Source: Sporosarcina thermotolerans
Lineage (GTDB): Bacteria > Bacillota > Bacilli > Bacillales_A > Planococcaceae
Assembly (NCBI RefSeq): GCF_030067815.1
Contig: NZ_CP125968.1
Span: forward strand, 1,356,001 to 1,420,000
Length of the DNA: 64,000 nucleotides
Direction of reading: 5' to 3'
Shown here: positions 51,437 to 62,539 of the stretch, one piece after another
Layout: each line of letters starts with the position of its first letter
How positions within the stretch are numbered: the first letter of the stretch is position 1
The notes under the pieces: generated by a model
Seen by the model: only the letters and a program-made list of their open reading frames with translations
The model's database searches: none
What the model was told of the DNA's origin: nothing
Program-made: the position numbers and the translations under genes

Positions 51437-51694
51437 ATGGCAGAAAAAACAGTAGAAGTGAAGCTGAAAACTGGCTTGCAGGCAAGACAAGCTGCATTAT
51501 TTGTCCAGGAAGCGAATAAGTTTTTATCAGACGTGTTTTTGAAAAAAGACGATCGCCAAGTAAATGCAAAAAGCATTATGGGTGTCATGAGCCTTGCGAT
51601 TGCAAAAGGTGTTTCAGTAACGCTAATGGCGGATGGTGTGGATGAAGAGCAAGCAATCAGCACACTCGCTTTGCTTGTTGAAAAAGAGAATTAA
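51437..51694 (+). CDS. crh: HPr-like catabolite repression protein Crh
   Basis: 85 residues. Gln15 replaces the phosphorylatable His of HPr (TGLQARQAA), and Ser46 (NAKSIMGV) is kept as the HprK target. This combination distinguishes Crh from HPr. Crh-Ser46-P is a CcpA corepressor. It closes the yvcI-crh operon. Confidence 0.97.
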   Translation: MAEKTVEVKLKTGLQARQAALFVQEANKFLSDVFLKKDDRQVNAKSIMGVMSLAIAKGVSVTLMADGVDEEQAISTLALLVEKEN

Positions 51695-51730
51695 CATCCA
51701 TTAGCCGAGGGTACTAACTTAGCAAAGGTT

Positions 51731-51790
51731 TGCAGTCTACGTACGCCGCGTCCTGCGGCAACGACTGCATGACCGGCATCCTGCCGGCCT
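51731..51790 (+). ncRNA. Bacillaceae-1-like RNA (two hairpins with RUCCU loops)
   Basis: Hairpin 1: outer stem TGCAGTC (51731-51737) with GACTGCA (51763-51769), inner stem GCCGC/GCGGC, loop GTCCT. Hairpin 2: CCGGC-ATCCT-GCCGG at about 51773-51787. Two terminal loops of consensus RUCCU are the hallmark of the Bacillaceae-1 RNA motif, which often lies near stable RNA genes; a tRNA is 170 bp away. Exact ends and strand are not certain. Confidence 0.7.
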
Positions 51791-51903
51791 CAGGTATAAG
51801 ACGAAGATACGGAATGGCGGTTTTTGCTACGTAGTAGATTTGATTATGACCCGAGCATCTAGTGCCCAGAGCTAAACGTAAACAAGAGTACAAATTGCTT
51901 TGA

Positions 51904-51941
51904 ATAAAAAAAAGCCGTAAACATGAATGTTTACAGGCTTC
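51904..51941 (-). terminator. Terminator of tRNA-Arg
   Basis: AAGCC-GTAAACAT pairs with ATGTTTAC-AGGCTT. On the minus strand it follows the tRNA by 16 bp and runs into a U tract (51904-51911). Confidence 0.8.
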
Positions 51942-51956
51942 TTTATACAGCTTATA

Positions 51957-52028
51957 TGCCCTCGGCGGGAGTCGAACCCACATTTCAAGCTTCGGAGGCT
52001 TGCGTGCTATCCATTGCACCACGAGGAC
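51957..52028 (-). tRNA. tRNA-Arg (anticodon CCG)
   Basis: Cloverleaf on the minus strand: acceptor GTCCTCG with CGAGGGC plus discriminator A, D arm containing GGTGCAATGGATAGCAC, anticodon stem CAAGC/GCTTG with loop CTCCGAA (anticodon CCG), and T arm with GGTTCGACTCC. The CCA end is not encoded. It reads CGG codons. Confidence 0.95.
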
Positions 52029-52113
52029 GAAATATAGAGTCTGATGGTAACAGACAACACTCATTATACAAATAAAGCCATAAGAATGCAATAGTAAAAT
52101 TAAATGCGTTATA

Positions 52114-52130
52114 TTTGACCTTAATTGACC
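52114..52130. promoter_or_regulatory. CtsR operator before clpP
   Basis: On the minus strand the sequence is GGTCAAT-TAA-GGTCAAA, a heptameric direct repeat with a 3-bp spacer matching the CtsR consensus (GGTCAAA-NAN-GGTCAAA) at all but one base. It lies 84 bp before clpP. Confidence 0.85.
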
Positions 52131-52213
52131 ATAATATGTATGATAGGTGTACAGTTGAAACAAATGGTTTCAGCAGGTCGACAAATTTGAACCACCTAAA
52201 AGGAGGAAATACC

Positions 52214-52816
52214 ATGAATCTAATACCTACAGTCATCGAACAAACAAATCGGGGCGAACGTGCTTATGATATTTATTCTCGTCTATTGAAAGACCGGATT
52301 ATCATGTTGGGCAGCGCAATCGATGATAATGTTGCCAACTCGATTGTTGCGCAATTGCTATTCCTTGAAGCGGAAGATCCTGAAAAAGACGTTTCCATTT
52401 ACATTAATAGCCCAGGCGGAAGCATTACTGCTGGTATGGCAATCTATGACACAATGCAATTCATCAAACCGGACATTCAAACAATTTGTATCGGTATGGC
52501 TGCATCAATGGGATCTTTCCTATTAACTGCAGGAACAAAAGGAAAACGTTATGCGCTTCCTAATGCAGAAGTGATGATTCACCAACCACTTGGCGGTGCA
52601 CAAGGTCAGGCAACTGAAATTGAAATTGCTGCAAAACGCATTCTTTTCCTACGTGAGAAATTGAATACGATTCTTTCCGAGCGTACTGGCCAGCCAGTTG
52701 ACGTTATTGCGAAAGACACAGATCGTGATAATTTCATGACTGCTGAACGTGCGAAAGAATATGGTTTGATTGACCATATTATCACACGCAGCGACATGAA
52801 AGACTTGAAAAAATAA
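52214..52816 (+). CDS. clpP: ATP-dependent Clp protease proteolytic subunit
   Basis: 200 residues. Catalytic Ser98 (GMAASMG), His123 (MIHQPLGG) and Asp172 are all in place. It forms the tetradecameric barrel working with ClpC, ClpX or ClpE. The start is ATG 52214 after AGGAGG. A CtsR box upstream indicates heat-shock control. Confidence 0.98.
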   Translation: MNLIPTVIEQTNRGERAYDIYSRLLKDRIIMLGSAIDDNVANSIVAQLLFLEAEDPEKDVSIYINSPGGSITAGMAIYDTMQFIKPDIQTICIGMAASMGSFLLTAGTKGKRYALPNAEVMIHQPLGGAQGQATEIEIAAKRILFLREKLNTILSERTGQPVDVIAKDTDRDNFMTAERAKEYGLIDHIITRSDMKDLKK

Positions 52817-52827
52817 GTATTGCTTTG

Positions 52828-52862
52828 AAAACCGACTTCTTTATATGGAGTCGGTTTTTTAA
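52828..52862 (+). terminator. Terminator after clpP
   Basis: AAAACCGACT pairs with AGTCGGTTTT, with six T. Confidence 0.85.
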
Positions 52863-52922
52863 TTTATTCCAAAATGTTTGAAACCTTTTCGGCGACATAC
52901 GATAAATAGAATACGGACTCAA

Positions 52923-52949
52923 GTTTGAATCGTGTTTCCCAAAGGGTAT
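52923..52949 (+). promoter_or_regulatory. Candidate SigB promoter before lemA
   Basis: GTTTGA, a 15-bp spacer, then GGGTAT: close to the SigB consensus GTTTAA-N12-15-GGGTAT, about 30 bp before the lemA start. Confidence 0.4.
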
Positions 52950-52980
52950 CCGTTAGTATTCAGAATAGGAGTGAGAATGA

Positions 52981-53555
52981 ATGAAAAAACTATTAGGACC
53001 ACTTACTATCATTATTGTTCTTCTTGTAATACTTGGTATTGTGTTTGTACCAAGTTACAACAAATTTGTAAATTTGGAGGAAGATGTTGATGCGTCGTAT
53101 GCGCAAGTCGAAAACCAATTGCAACGCCGGCTTGACCTAATTCCGAATTTGGTAAGCACCGTGAAAGGGTACGCAAGCCATGAAAAAGAAGTAATTGCAG
53201 AAATATCCGATGCGCGCGCGAAATTATCGGGTGCAACTGGACCTGCAGAACAGGCGGCCGCGGATACCGAATTATCCAATGCATTAGGACGTCTATTGGT
53301 TGTAGTGGAAAATTATCCGGATTTGAAGGCGAATCAAAACTTCACCCAGCTCATGGATGAGTTGGCTGGCACCGAGAACCGGATTGGTGTCGCGAGGAAA
53401 GATTATAATGACGTCGTTTCCCAATTCAATCGACAAGTGAAAAGGTTTCCGGGGAAATTAGTCGCTTCGATTTTTGGGTTCGATGAAAAGAGTATTTCCA
53501 AGCGAATGAGGCTGCAAAAGAAGCACCTAAAGTAGACTTTGGAGATGGGAAATAG
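52981..53555 (+). CDS. LemA family protein (frame break)
   Basis: About 191 residues. An N-terminal membrane helix (PLTIIIVLLVILGIVFVPSY) is followed by YNKFVNLEEDVDASYAQVEN, LQRRLDLIPNLVSTVKGYA and RKDYNDVVSQFN, the LemA hallmarks. The last frame breaks near 53493; one more T gives SYFQANEAAKEAPKV and a stop at 53555, overlapping the next start by 1 nt. LemA proteins are envelope proteins of unclear role, often paired with TPM-domain genes as here. Confidence 0.9.
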
Positions 53556-54388
53556 TGATTCGGAAAATCGTTCGATCGCTCACGGTCGCATGTTTACTAT
53601 TCATGTGCATACCATTCGGGGTGTCGGCAGCCGAAATCCCCGCTTGGAATAAATTCGACTATTTCATCCAAGACCATGCCCGAATTTTATCGAATGAACA
53701 AAAAGAAGAGCTGAACCGACTCGGGAAAAACTTGGAACAGGCGACGGGAGCGGAATTGGCGGTCCTCACAATCCCAAGTATAGGTGACGATCCGGTTGAG
53801 CAATATGCAGTCGATGCGTTGCGAGCGTATGGACTTGGAAAACAAGGCGAAGACAATGGTGCTTTGCTTGTTGTCACGACGAGACCGAATTCATCTGGGG
53901 ATCGGCACTTTGAGTTGAGTGTCGGCTATGGCCTCGAGGGCGCACTGCCAGACGGGAAAGTCGGAAGGATCATGGATGAAGTGGCAGTACCGTATTTGAG
54001 GAACGAACAACCCGATTTAGCTATTATGGAAGCATACAAATCCTATTACAATGAAATCGCAGCTGAATATGGTTGGAATGGGGAAGTTGCCGAAGTGAAT
54101 ACTCTCGCCGGTCAAGGCGGCGATGGCTTTGGCATCCCGACGCCAATAATTATTTTCATCGTCATTTATCTGCTGTTCCGTTTTATAGGCGGCGGTGGCC
54201 GTGGAGGTCGTGGTGGTCGTGGTGGCGGATCGGGTGGCAGAAGAGGAAGAGGACGCGGTATGATCTTTTTCCCTGGCTCCTTTGGGGGCGGAGGAGGATT
54301 CGGAGGCGGCGGTGGCTTCGGTGGCGGAGGCGGCTTTACCGGCGGAGGTGGATCCGGTGGTGGCGGCGGCGGCGGTAGAAGCTGGTGA
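53555..54388 (+). CDS. TPM domain protein with a glycine-rich tail, YgcG-like
   Basis: 277 residues from GTG 53555. Signal peptide (ending VSA-AE near residue 25), TPM domain (about 30-165: IQDHARILSNEQKEELNRL, GDRHFELSVGYGLEGALPD), then one membrane helix (TPIIIFIVIYLLFRFIG), then an Arg/Gly- and Gly-rich tail (FGGGGGFGGGGGFTGGGG). The tail is cytoplasmic if the signal is cleaved. The function is unknown; it is co-transcribed with lemA. Confidence 0.9.
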   Translation: MIRKIVRSLTVACLLFMCIPFGVSAAEIPAWNKFDYFIQDHARILSNEQKEELNRLGKNLEQATGAELAVLTIPSIGDDPVEQYAVDALRAYGLGKQGEDNGALLVVTTRPNSSGDRHFELSVGYGLEGALPDGKVGRIMDEVAVPYLRNEQPDLAIMEAYKSYYNEIAAEYGWNGEVAEVNTLAGQGGDGFGIPTPIIIFIVIYLLFRFIGGGGRGGRGGRGGGSGGRRGRGRGMIFFPGSFGGGGGFGGGGGFGGGGGFTGGGGSGGGGGGGRSW

Positions 54389-54419
54389 CGTTAGAAAGTC
54401 TTTGTTGGAATAGTTCCAA

Positions 54420-54550
54420 GGTCACAAAATGACCATAAAACTCGGGAAATGATCGATAAATACTGGAAATAATCAATAATTCAACCGAATTGATCAATAA
54501 CTCTTGGGAAATGATCGATAAACCCCGGGAAATGACCGATAAAATTGGAG
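54420..54550. repeat. 21-bp tandem repeat array (family C, reverse)
   Basis: About six units of 20-21 bp with consensus GATCGATAAACCCCGGGAAA, the reverse complement of the units at 20671-20825. One unit (54472-54491) is the most diverged. It sits between the TPM-domain gene and the glutaredoxin-like gene. Confidence 0.88.
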
Positions 54551-54587
54551 ACAAGTTGAAAACACCAGATATTCGGCAAGAATCCAC

Positions 54588-54625
54588 AAGGATGTTCTGC
54601 AAATCTTTTGCAGAACATCCTTTTT
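54588..54625 (+). terminator. Terminator after the TPM/array region
   Basis: AAGGATGTTCTGCAAA pairs with TTTGCAGAACATCCTT, a 16-bp stem with a tiny loop, followed by T. Confidence 0.88.
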
Positions 54626-54664
54626 CCCTTATACTTAAGAAAAAACAACTTGAGGTGGGACAAC

Positions 54665-54892
54665 ATGCACGTAACATTTTACACAAAACCGGGATGTCAT
54701 CTATGCGATGATGCCGAAGCAATGATGAAGCTTGTCCAAGAAGACTTTCCACTGACATGGTCCACGGTAAACATCGAATCAGACGATGTAAGCCATGAAA
54801 AATATATGCTCATGATTCCTGTCATCGAAAAGGACGGCGAAGTTCTATTGTATGGGCAAATTGGCTATGCCGATTTAATTGACCTTTTTTGA
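54665..54892 (+). CDS. Glutaredoxin-like protein
   Basis: 75 residues. The redox motif is CHLC in YTKPGCHLCDDAEAMMK, followed by a thioredoxin-like fold with MIPVIEKDGEVLLYG (cis-Pro). It resembles YtnI/glutaredoxin-family thiol reductases of Bacillales. The start is ATG 54665 after GAGGTGGG. It is 130 bp before cggR. Confidence 0.8.
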   Translation: MHVTFYTKPGCHLCDDAEAMMKLVQEDFPLTWSTVNIESDDVSHEKYMLMIPVIEKDGEVLLYGQIGYADLIDLF

Positions 54893-54963
54893 GGCATTTA
54901 TGTTTGAATTGCAATACAAAGAGGTATAGAATAAGAGTATGAATTATATTTTTTTATATTAGG

Positions 54964-55000
54964 TGGGACAATTATAGAACAGGTGGGCGTATTTTGTCCC
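54964..55000 (+). promoter_or_regulatory. Candidate CggR operator
   Basis: Two imperfect direct-repeat units, GGGACAATTATAGAACA and GGGCGTATTTTGTCC, approximate the CggR half-operator pattern CGGGAC-N6-TGTC repeated twice. They are placed upstream of cggR, where CggR represses its own operon until fructose-1,6-bisphosphate binds. Confidence 0.55.
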
Positions 55001-55021
55001 TTATAGAAAGAAGGGCTTTCC

Positions 55022-56061
55022 TTGAACCCGAATTTACTCGAGGCACAACGAAAGCTTGTGCCGGAAATGATGGAGATTCTTCACCAAAGATACAGGCTTT
55101 TGAAGTTCATCGGGGTTTCCGGTCCGATTGGCAGAAGACCATTAAGCATTCAAGCGGATATTTCCGAGCGAGAATGCAGAAACTTAATGGAGGCATTACG
55201 AAACGAGGAGCTCATTCGAATTGCGAAAGAAGGGGCCACAATCACATATGAGGGATCCAAGGTCCTTGAACTTCTTGCGCCAAGTATTGAGGAATGGACG
55301 GGGCAAAGCTTGATTGCCAGCAAATTGAGTGCTCTCCTTAAAATTCGCAGTGTACAAATCGTCCCGGAAATTGTGATGTGAATCCGACGGTGAAAAGCTT
55401 GATTGGGAAAGAAGCGGCAACCGTTTTCATGCAAAAGATTGAAAATGGTAAAGTCATCGCTGTTACAGGTGGAAGCTCGGTTGCAGCAATTCCGCAACAT
55501 ATCCACTCAATTGATAATCCTGAACAGCTTCATTTTATCGCCGCGAGGGGCGGAGTTGGAGATGATATCGGGCTGCAGGCGAATGTCATTGCTGCATCTT
55601 TCGCCGAGGCGAGCGGAGGAACATATAGCACATTTTATTATCCTGAATCCCTTAGCCAAGAAGCGCATGAAATTTTCAAACGTGAACCATCTGTCATTCA
55701 AATGATGGAGCAATACGCGCAAACAGATTGTGTCTTGCATGGAATTGGCGATGCAGAACGAATGGCGGAATTACGCAATACGCCTGAGAATGAAAAGCAA
55801 CTGATCCGAGAAAAAGAGGCGAAGGGCGAAGCGTTCGGCTATTATTTCGATGAAAACGGGGAAGTTGTCCACCGTATCCGAACAGTCGGCATACAAACAG
55901 AACAGCTTGAACAGGTTCCGCTGATCATTGCCGTTGCAGGTGGAGTAAGCAAAGCCGATGCGATTTTATCTTATATGGAAAGCGCTCCCCGCCAAACGAT
56001 TTTGGTGACGGATGAAGGGGCGGCACATGCGATTTTGGAGAAACTGGAAGATAAACAATAA
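55022..56061 (+). CDS. cggR: Central glycolytic genes regulator CggR (frame break)
   Basis: About 346 residues. The N-terminal winged helix has ILHQRYRLLKFIGVSGPIGR, SIQADISERECRNLMEALR and ATITYEGSKVLELL. The SorC-type sugar-phosphate domain follows (GKVIAVTGGSSVAAIPQHI, HFIAARGGVGDDIGLQANV, AVAGGVSKADAIL). The frame breaks at GG 55366-55367; one more G gives PGNCDVNPTVKSLIG. The start is TTG 55022 after AAGAAGGG. It represses the gapA-eno operon. Confidence 0.94.
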
Positions 56062-56082
56062 ACCTATCTGGAGGTAATGGAA

Positions 56083-57090
56083 ATGACGTTAAAAATAGCG
56101 ATCAATGGATTCGGCCGTATTGGGAGACTTGTTTTCAGGGAAGCACAGAAAAATGAAGAAATTGAGGTAGTCGCTGTCAATGATTTAACGGATGCTCCGA
56201 TGTTGGCGCATTTATTAAAATACGATTCAGTCCATGGAATTTTTGATGCTGAGGTTGGATCCGAAGACAATCACCTTGTCGTCAACGGGAAAAAGATTAA
56301 AGTGTACGCTGAAAAAGACCCAGCGCAATTGCCATGGGGCGATTTGGGTATCGATATCGTCATCGAATCAACAGGCGTGTTTAGAGACGAAAAAGGTCTC
56401 ATGAAACATATCGAAGCGGGCGCTAAAAAGGTTATCTTATCCGCACCTGCAAAAGGCGACGTCAAAACACTCGTTATGGGTGTCAATGAAGATTCGTATG
56501 ATGCAACTCAAGATAAAGTCGTTTCAAATGCATCTTGTACTACAAACTGCCTTGCACCTGTCGTAAAAGTGCTTAACGACAAATTCGGTATCAAACGAGG
56601 CATGATGACAACAGTGCACTCGTATACAAACGACCAAAACATTTTGGATTTACCGCATTCCGACTACCGCCGCGCTCGTGCAGCAGGAGAATCAATGATC
56701 CCGACGACGACTGGCGCTGCATCAGCCGTAACCAAAGTCATTCCAGAACTAAAAGGAAAATTGGACGGCATGGCTGTCCGTGTACCAACTCCGAACGTTT
56801 CACTCGTCGACTTTGTCACTGAACTTTCAAAAGAAGTGACAGTTGAAGATGTGAATGCTGCATTGAAGAACGCATCAGAAAATGAACTGAAGGACATCTT
56901 GTTCTATAATGAAATCCCATTAGTCTCACGCGACTACAACGGCAACACAGCTTCTTCTACAGTTGATGGCTTGTCAACGATGGTGTTGGACAATAATATG
57001 GTGAAAATCATTTCATGGTATGACAATGAATCCGGCTATTCAGCCCGATGCATCGATTTAGCCCTATATATGTACAACAAAGGTATATAA
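56083..57090 (+). CDS. gapA: Glyceraldehyde-3-phosphate dehydrogenase (type I)
   Basis: 335 residues. NAD motif INGFGRIGRLVFRE, Asp34 region AVNDLTD, catalytic Cys152 (SNASCTTNCLAP) and HSYTNDQNILDLPHSD are intact. It makes 1,3-bisphosphoglycerate. The start is ATG 56083, 8 nt after GGAGG; ATG 56077 is too close to it. It follows cggR by 21 bp. Confidence 0.97.
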   Translation: MTLKIAINGFGRIGRLVFREAQKNEEIEVVAVNDLTDAPMLAHLLKYDSVHGIFDAEVGSEDNHLVVNGKKIKVYAEKDPAQLPWGDLGIDIVIESTGVFRDEKGLMKHIEAGAKKVILSAPAKGDVKTLVMGVNEDSYDATQDKVVSNASCTTNCLAPVVKVLNDKFGIKRGMMTTVHSYTNDQNILDLPHSDYRRARAAGESMIPTTTGAASAVTKVIPELKGKLDGMAVRVPTPNVSLVDFVTELSKEVTVEDVNAALKNASENELKDILFYNEIPLVSRDYNGNTASSTVDGLSTMVLDNNMVKIISWYDNESGYSARCIDLALYMYNKGI

Positions 57091-57136
57091 AACATAGCCA
57101 TTATAGTGGCAACCCATTATAATAGTGATGGGTAGG

Positions 57137-57166
57137 AGGAACGGAGAAACCCCGTTCCTTTTTTTG
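57137..57166 (+). terminator. Attenuator-like terminator between gapA and pgk
   Basis: GGAACGG pairs with CCGTTCC and is followed by T7. Because pgk continues the operon, it may limit read-through so gapA transcript is more abundant, or mark a processed 3' end. Confidence 0.75.
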
Positions 57167-57246
57167 TATAAATACGTTGGAAAATAAAGGGGTTTCAACT
57201 AACTCCCAATTTCCTTCGCTTTAATTCTTGGAGGTGTGCAGGTTTT

Positions 57247-58431
57247 ATGAAAGCTAAACAAACAATCAAGGATATCGACCTGAACGGAAAACGTGTATTT
57301 TGCCGTGTGGACTTCAACGTGCCGATGGAAAATGGAAACGTATCGGACGACACAAGAATCCGTGCAGCAATACCGACAATCGAATACATGACAGAAAAAG
57401 GAGCAAAAGTGATACTCGCTAGTCATCTTGGTAGACCGAAAGGCGAAGTGAAAGATGAACTACGACTTACTGCAGCAGGTGAACGATTGGCTGAACTCCT
57501 TCAAAGAGACGTAAAAAAACTTGATGAATCAATTGGTGAAAACGTAGAAAAAGCAGTTTCTGAAATGCAAAACGGAGAGATCCTCCTTCTTGAAAACGTT
57601 CGATTCCACGCCGGAGAAGAGAAGAACGACGCGGAACTTGCGAAACAATTTGCTGCACTTGCTGATGTATTCGTCAACGACGCATTCGGAGCTGCCCATC
57701 GCGCGCATGCATCGACTGCCGGGATTGCAGAATTCATCCCGGGTGTAAGCGGATTCCTAATGGAGAAAGAATTGGATGTCCTTGGGAAAGCATTGTCTAA
57801 TCCAGAGCGTCCGTTCACCGCAATTATCGGCGGTGCGAAAGTGAAGGATAAGATTGGTGTCATCGATAACCTTTTAGACAACGTCGACAATTTATTGATT
57901 GGCGGAGGATTGTCCTACACATTTACGAAAGCTGAAGGATATGAGACTGGAAACTCACTTGTTGAGGAAGATAAAATCGAACTCGCTCAGTCATTCATTC
58001 AAAAAGCGAAAGAGAAAAACGTAAAGCTTTATTTGCCGGTTGATGCGGTAGTTGCAGATACTTTTTCTGAATCGGCAAGTGTAAAAACGGTTAAGATTAA
58101 TGAAATCCCTGAAGGCTGGATGGGACTTGATATTGGTCCGGCAACAGCGGAAATGTATGCGGATGTCATTAATAACTCGAAACTGATCATTTGGAACGGT
58201 CCGATGGGTGTATTTGAAATGGCTCCATTCGCAAACGGCACGAAGCAGGTTGCAATGGCAATGGCTGAAACAGAAGCCTATACAGTTATAGGTGGTGGCG
58301 ATTCAGCTGCGGCTGTTGAAAAATTCGACGTTGCGGATAAAATGGATCACGTCTCTACAGGCGGCGGCGCTTCTCTTGAGTTCATGGAAGGTAAAGAACT
58401 GCCTGGCGTAACTGTTTTGTTAGATAAATGA
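57247..58431 (+). CDS. pgk: Phosphoglycerate kinase
   Basis: 394 residues. [22 protein letters not shown] and the hinge/nucleotide segments [14 protein letters not shown] and [13 protein letters not shown] are intact, with [17 protein letters not shown] at the C-terminus. It transfers phosphate from 1,3-bisphosphoglycerate to ADP. The start is ATG 57247 after TTGGAGGTG. Confidence 0.98.
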   Translation: MKAKQTIKDIDLNGKRVFCRVDFNVPMENGNVSDDTRIRAAIPTIEYMTEKGAKVILASHLGRPKGEVKDELRLTAAGERLAELLQRDVKKLDESIGENVEKAVSEMQNGEILLLENVRFHAGEEKNDAELAKQFAALADVFVNDAFGAAHRAHASTAGIAEFIPGVSGFLMEKELDVLGKALSNPERPFTAIIGGAKVKDKIGVIDNLLDNVDNLLIGGGLSYTFTKAEGYETGNSLVEEDKIELAQSFIQKAKEKNVKLYLPVDAVVADTFSESASVKTVKINEIPEGWMGLDIGPATAEMYADVINNSKLIIWNGPMGVFEMAPFANGTKQVAMAMAETEAYTVIGGGDSAAAVEKFDVADKMDHVSTGGGASLEFMEGKELPGVTVLLDK

Positions 58432-58446
58432 TTGGAGGGGTTAACG

Positions 58447-59208
58447 TTGCGTAAACGAATCATTGCGGGAAACTGGAAAATGTATAAAAAAATGGGCGAA
58501 GCAAAAGCTTTCATTGCGGAAGTAAAAGGGCGTTTACCGATCACTGCCAAGGTCGAAATGGTAATTTGTCCACCCTCGCCATATTTGTCGGAGCTTGTGA
58601 ATGAATCCGAAGGCACGTCACTAAAAATCGGTGCCCAAACGATGCACGACGTCGAAGAAGGTGCATTCACGGGTGAAGTTAGTCCAAGCATGCTTGCGGA
58701 TATGAATGTTGAATACGTCATCCTTGGCCATTCTGAGCGTCGTCAGTATTTCAATGAAACAGATGAATCCGTCAATAAGAAAGTGCATGCTGCATTTGCA
58801 CATCAATTGACGCCTATCGTCTGCGTAGGTGAAAGCCTTGAAGAACGCGAAGAAGGCAAAACAGTTGAACGCGTTTCATCCCAAGTGGAAAAAGCGTTCA
58901 ACGGCATCAGTGCAGATCAGGCAAAAGCGGCGATCATCGCTTACGAACCGATTTGGGCGATTGGCACTGGAAAGACGGCGACTTCTGAAGATGCGAATGA
59001 AGTTTGTAAAGAAATCCGCCAAGAGATCAGCAAGCTTTATGATGAAAGCACTGCAGCTGCAGTCCGCATCCAATACGGTGGAAGTGTGAAACCAGAAAAC
59101 ATTGCCGAGCTCCTGTCCATGGAACATATTGACGGAGCACTTGTCGGCGGGGCAAGCCTCGTCGCAGATTCATTTCTAAAATTAGTTGAGCTGGCAGCTA
59201 ATGAATAA
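58447..59208 (+). CDS. tpiA: Triosephosphate isomerase
   Basis: 253 residues. [10 protein letters not shown] (Lys near 11), [11 protein letters not shown] (catalytic His), [14 protein letters not shown] (catalytic Glu) and the phosphate loops [10 protein letters not shown] and GALVGGASL are complete. The start is TTG 58447 after GGAGGGG; it follows pgk by 15 bp and overlaps gpmI by 8 nt. Confidence 0.98.
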   Translation: MRKRIIAGNWKMYKKMGEAKAFIAEVKGRLPITAKVEMVICPPSPYLSELVNESEGTSLKIGAQTMHDVEEGAFTGEVSPSMLADMNVEYVILGHSERRQYFNETDESVNKKVHAAFAHQLTPIVCVGESLEEREEGKTVERVSSQVEKAFNGISADQAKAAIIAYEPIWAIGTGKTATSEDANEVCKEIRQEISKLYDESTAAAVRIQYGGSVKPENIAELLSMEHIDGALVGGASLVADSFLKLVELAANE

Positions 59209-60726
59209 AGCACCGGTCGCATTGATCATCCTGGATGGATTTGGGTTAAGGGATGAGAAATTCGGCAATGCGGTTGCACAAGCGAACACACCGAATTTCG
59301 ACATCCTTTGGAATAACTATCCACATTCGACATTAACCGCATGTGGAGAAGCTGTAGGCCTTCCGGATGGACAGATGGGTAATTCGGAAGTAGGTCACTT
59401 GAATATTGGTGCCGGCCGGATTGTCTATCAAAGCTTGACGCGTATTAACAAATCCATCAAAGACGGGGATTTTATGACAAACACAGCCCTTCTTGAAGCT
59501 GTGGAGCACGCGAAAAAACAAGGCTCTTCCCTGCATTTGATGGGCCTACTCTCTGACGGCGGGGTACATAGTCATTATGAACATCTTTTCGCCCTCCTTC
59601 GACTCGCAAAGTTGAACGGACTAAAAAGGTATATGTTCATGCATTCCTTGATGGAAGGGATGTCGGTCAACGAACCGCTGCAGGTTACGTAGAGCAGACC
59701 GAAAAAGTGATGGAAGGTCTTGGAATCGGTAAGATCGCAACCGTTTCCGGTCGCTATTACGCGATGGATCGAGATAAAAGATGGGACCGCGTGGACCTAA
59801 CTTACCGCGCATTGGTAGACGGGCAAGGGGATGCCTTTGCATCAGCCACTGCTGGTATCCTTTCATCCTATGAGGAAGAAGTGTATGATGAATTCGTGAA
59901 GCCGTTTATCATCGAAAAGGACGGCAAACCGATTGCGAAGATCGAAGATGGGGATGCGGTCGTATTCTTTAACTTCAGACCGGATCGCGCAATCCAATTA
60001 TCCCGCGCTTTTACGGATCCGAAATTCGATGGATTCCATACAGGACCGAAAAACTACGATAACTTGAAGTTCGTAACATTCACTCATTATAGTGAAGATG
60101 TACAAGCCGATATTGTCTTCGGCAGCCAAAACTTGGATAATACAATTGGTGAAGTCATTTCAAGCAACGGACTACGCCAGCTTCGAATCGCCGAAACTGA
60201 AAAATATCCACATGTTACATTTTTCATGAGTGGCGGTAGAGAAGAAGAATTTGAAGGCGAAACGAGGATCTTAATCGCAAGCCCGAAAGTAGCGACCTAT
60301 GATTTGAAACCTGAAATGAGCGCAATTGAAGTAACCGAAGCTTTGCTAAAGGAAATTGGAGAAGAGCGCCAGGATGCCATCATCCTTAACTTCGCAAATC
60401 CCGACATGGTCGGCCATAGCGGTATGCTTGAACCAACGATAAAAGCAATCGAAACAGTCGACGTATGCTTAGGTCAAATCATCGATGCACTCATGCTAAA
60501 GGGCGGTACAGCAATCATCACAGCGGATCACGGAAATTCCGACGAAGTGCTAACACTCGAAGGAAAACCAATGACCGCACATACAACAAACCCTGTTCCT
60601 GTCATCATCACAAAAGATGATATACAATTGCGAGAAGGCGGCATCCTCGCCGACCTCGCCCCGACAATGTTAAAACTATTAGGTATCGAACAACCAAAAG
60701 AAATGTCCGGAACACCATTATTTTAA
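59201..60726 (+). CDS. gpmI: 2,3-bisphosphoglycerate-independent phosphoglycerate mutase (frame break)
   Basis: About 508 residues. [32 protein letters not shown] (catalytic Ser), [33 protein letters not shown] and [11 protein letters not shown] are complete. The frame breaks at the A run 59623-59627; one more A gives [21 protein letters not shown] manganese-dependent enzyme. It is the fourth glycolytic gene of the operon. Confidence 0.97.
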
Positions 60727-60729
60727 TAA

Positions 60730-62039
<1,310 letters not shown>

Positions 62040-62046
62040 ATCATCA

Positions 62047-62083
62047 AAACAGCCGGCACTAGCCGGCTGTAAGTTTTTTAATC
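62047..62083 (+). terminator. Terminator of the glycolytic operon
   Basis: ACAGCCGGC pairs with GCCGGCTGT around 4 nt, followed by six T. Confidence 0.92.
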
Positions 62084-62172
62084 AACACTGTACATTCAAA
62101 ACTTGTTGTAACAATTTAAAGTATTTGATAGAATATAAGTATTGTTATGTTCGATGCAGGAGGTGGAACAAA

Positions 62173-62400
62173 GTGCATGCTTTGTTAATGACATTACTAG
62201 TAATCGTATCATTGGCGTTAATCGTTGTTGTATTATTGCAATCTGGAAAAAGTGCAGGTCTATCTGGAGCCATCTCCGGTGGTGCTGAACAGCTTTTTGG
62301 TAAACAAAAAGCACGTGGATTGGACTTGATACTCCAAAGAGTGACAATTATCCTTTCAATTTTATTTTTCATTTTGGCACTTGCCATCGTAAAAGTCTGA
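62173..62400 (+). CDS. secG: Preprotein translocase subunit SecG
   Basis: 75 residues with two membrane helices joined by a Gly-rich loop: [20 protein letters not shown], then [20 protein letters not shown], then [19 protein letters not shown]. The start is GTG 62173 after GGAGGTGG. It stabilises SecYEG. It begins the secG-est-rnr cluster, conserved in Bacillales. Confidence 0.96.
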   Translation: MHALLMTLLVIVSLALIVVVLLQSGKSAGLSGAISGGAEQLFGKQKARGLDLILQRVTIILSILFFILALAIVKV

Positions 62401-62438
62401 TTGGAAATTCCGATTTGAAACTCAATAGAGCATATAAA

Positions 62439-62477
62439 CAAACGCCTGGCCACCCGTATGGTCGGGCGTTTTTTTCC
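62439..62477 (+). terminator. Terminator after secG
   Basis: AAACGCC...GGCC and GGTC...GGGCGTTT pair, followed by T7. Confidence 0.8.
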
Positions 62478-62539
62478 ATAATGCATGGGAATAATAAAAT
62501 ACATACGCTTTTTTGTCAGCAAGTGAAAGGATGAACGAC

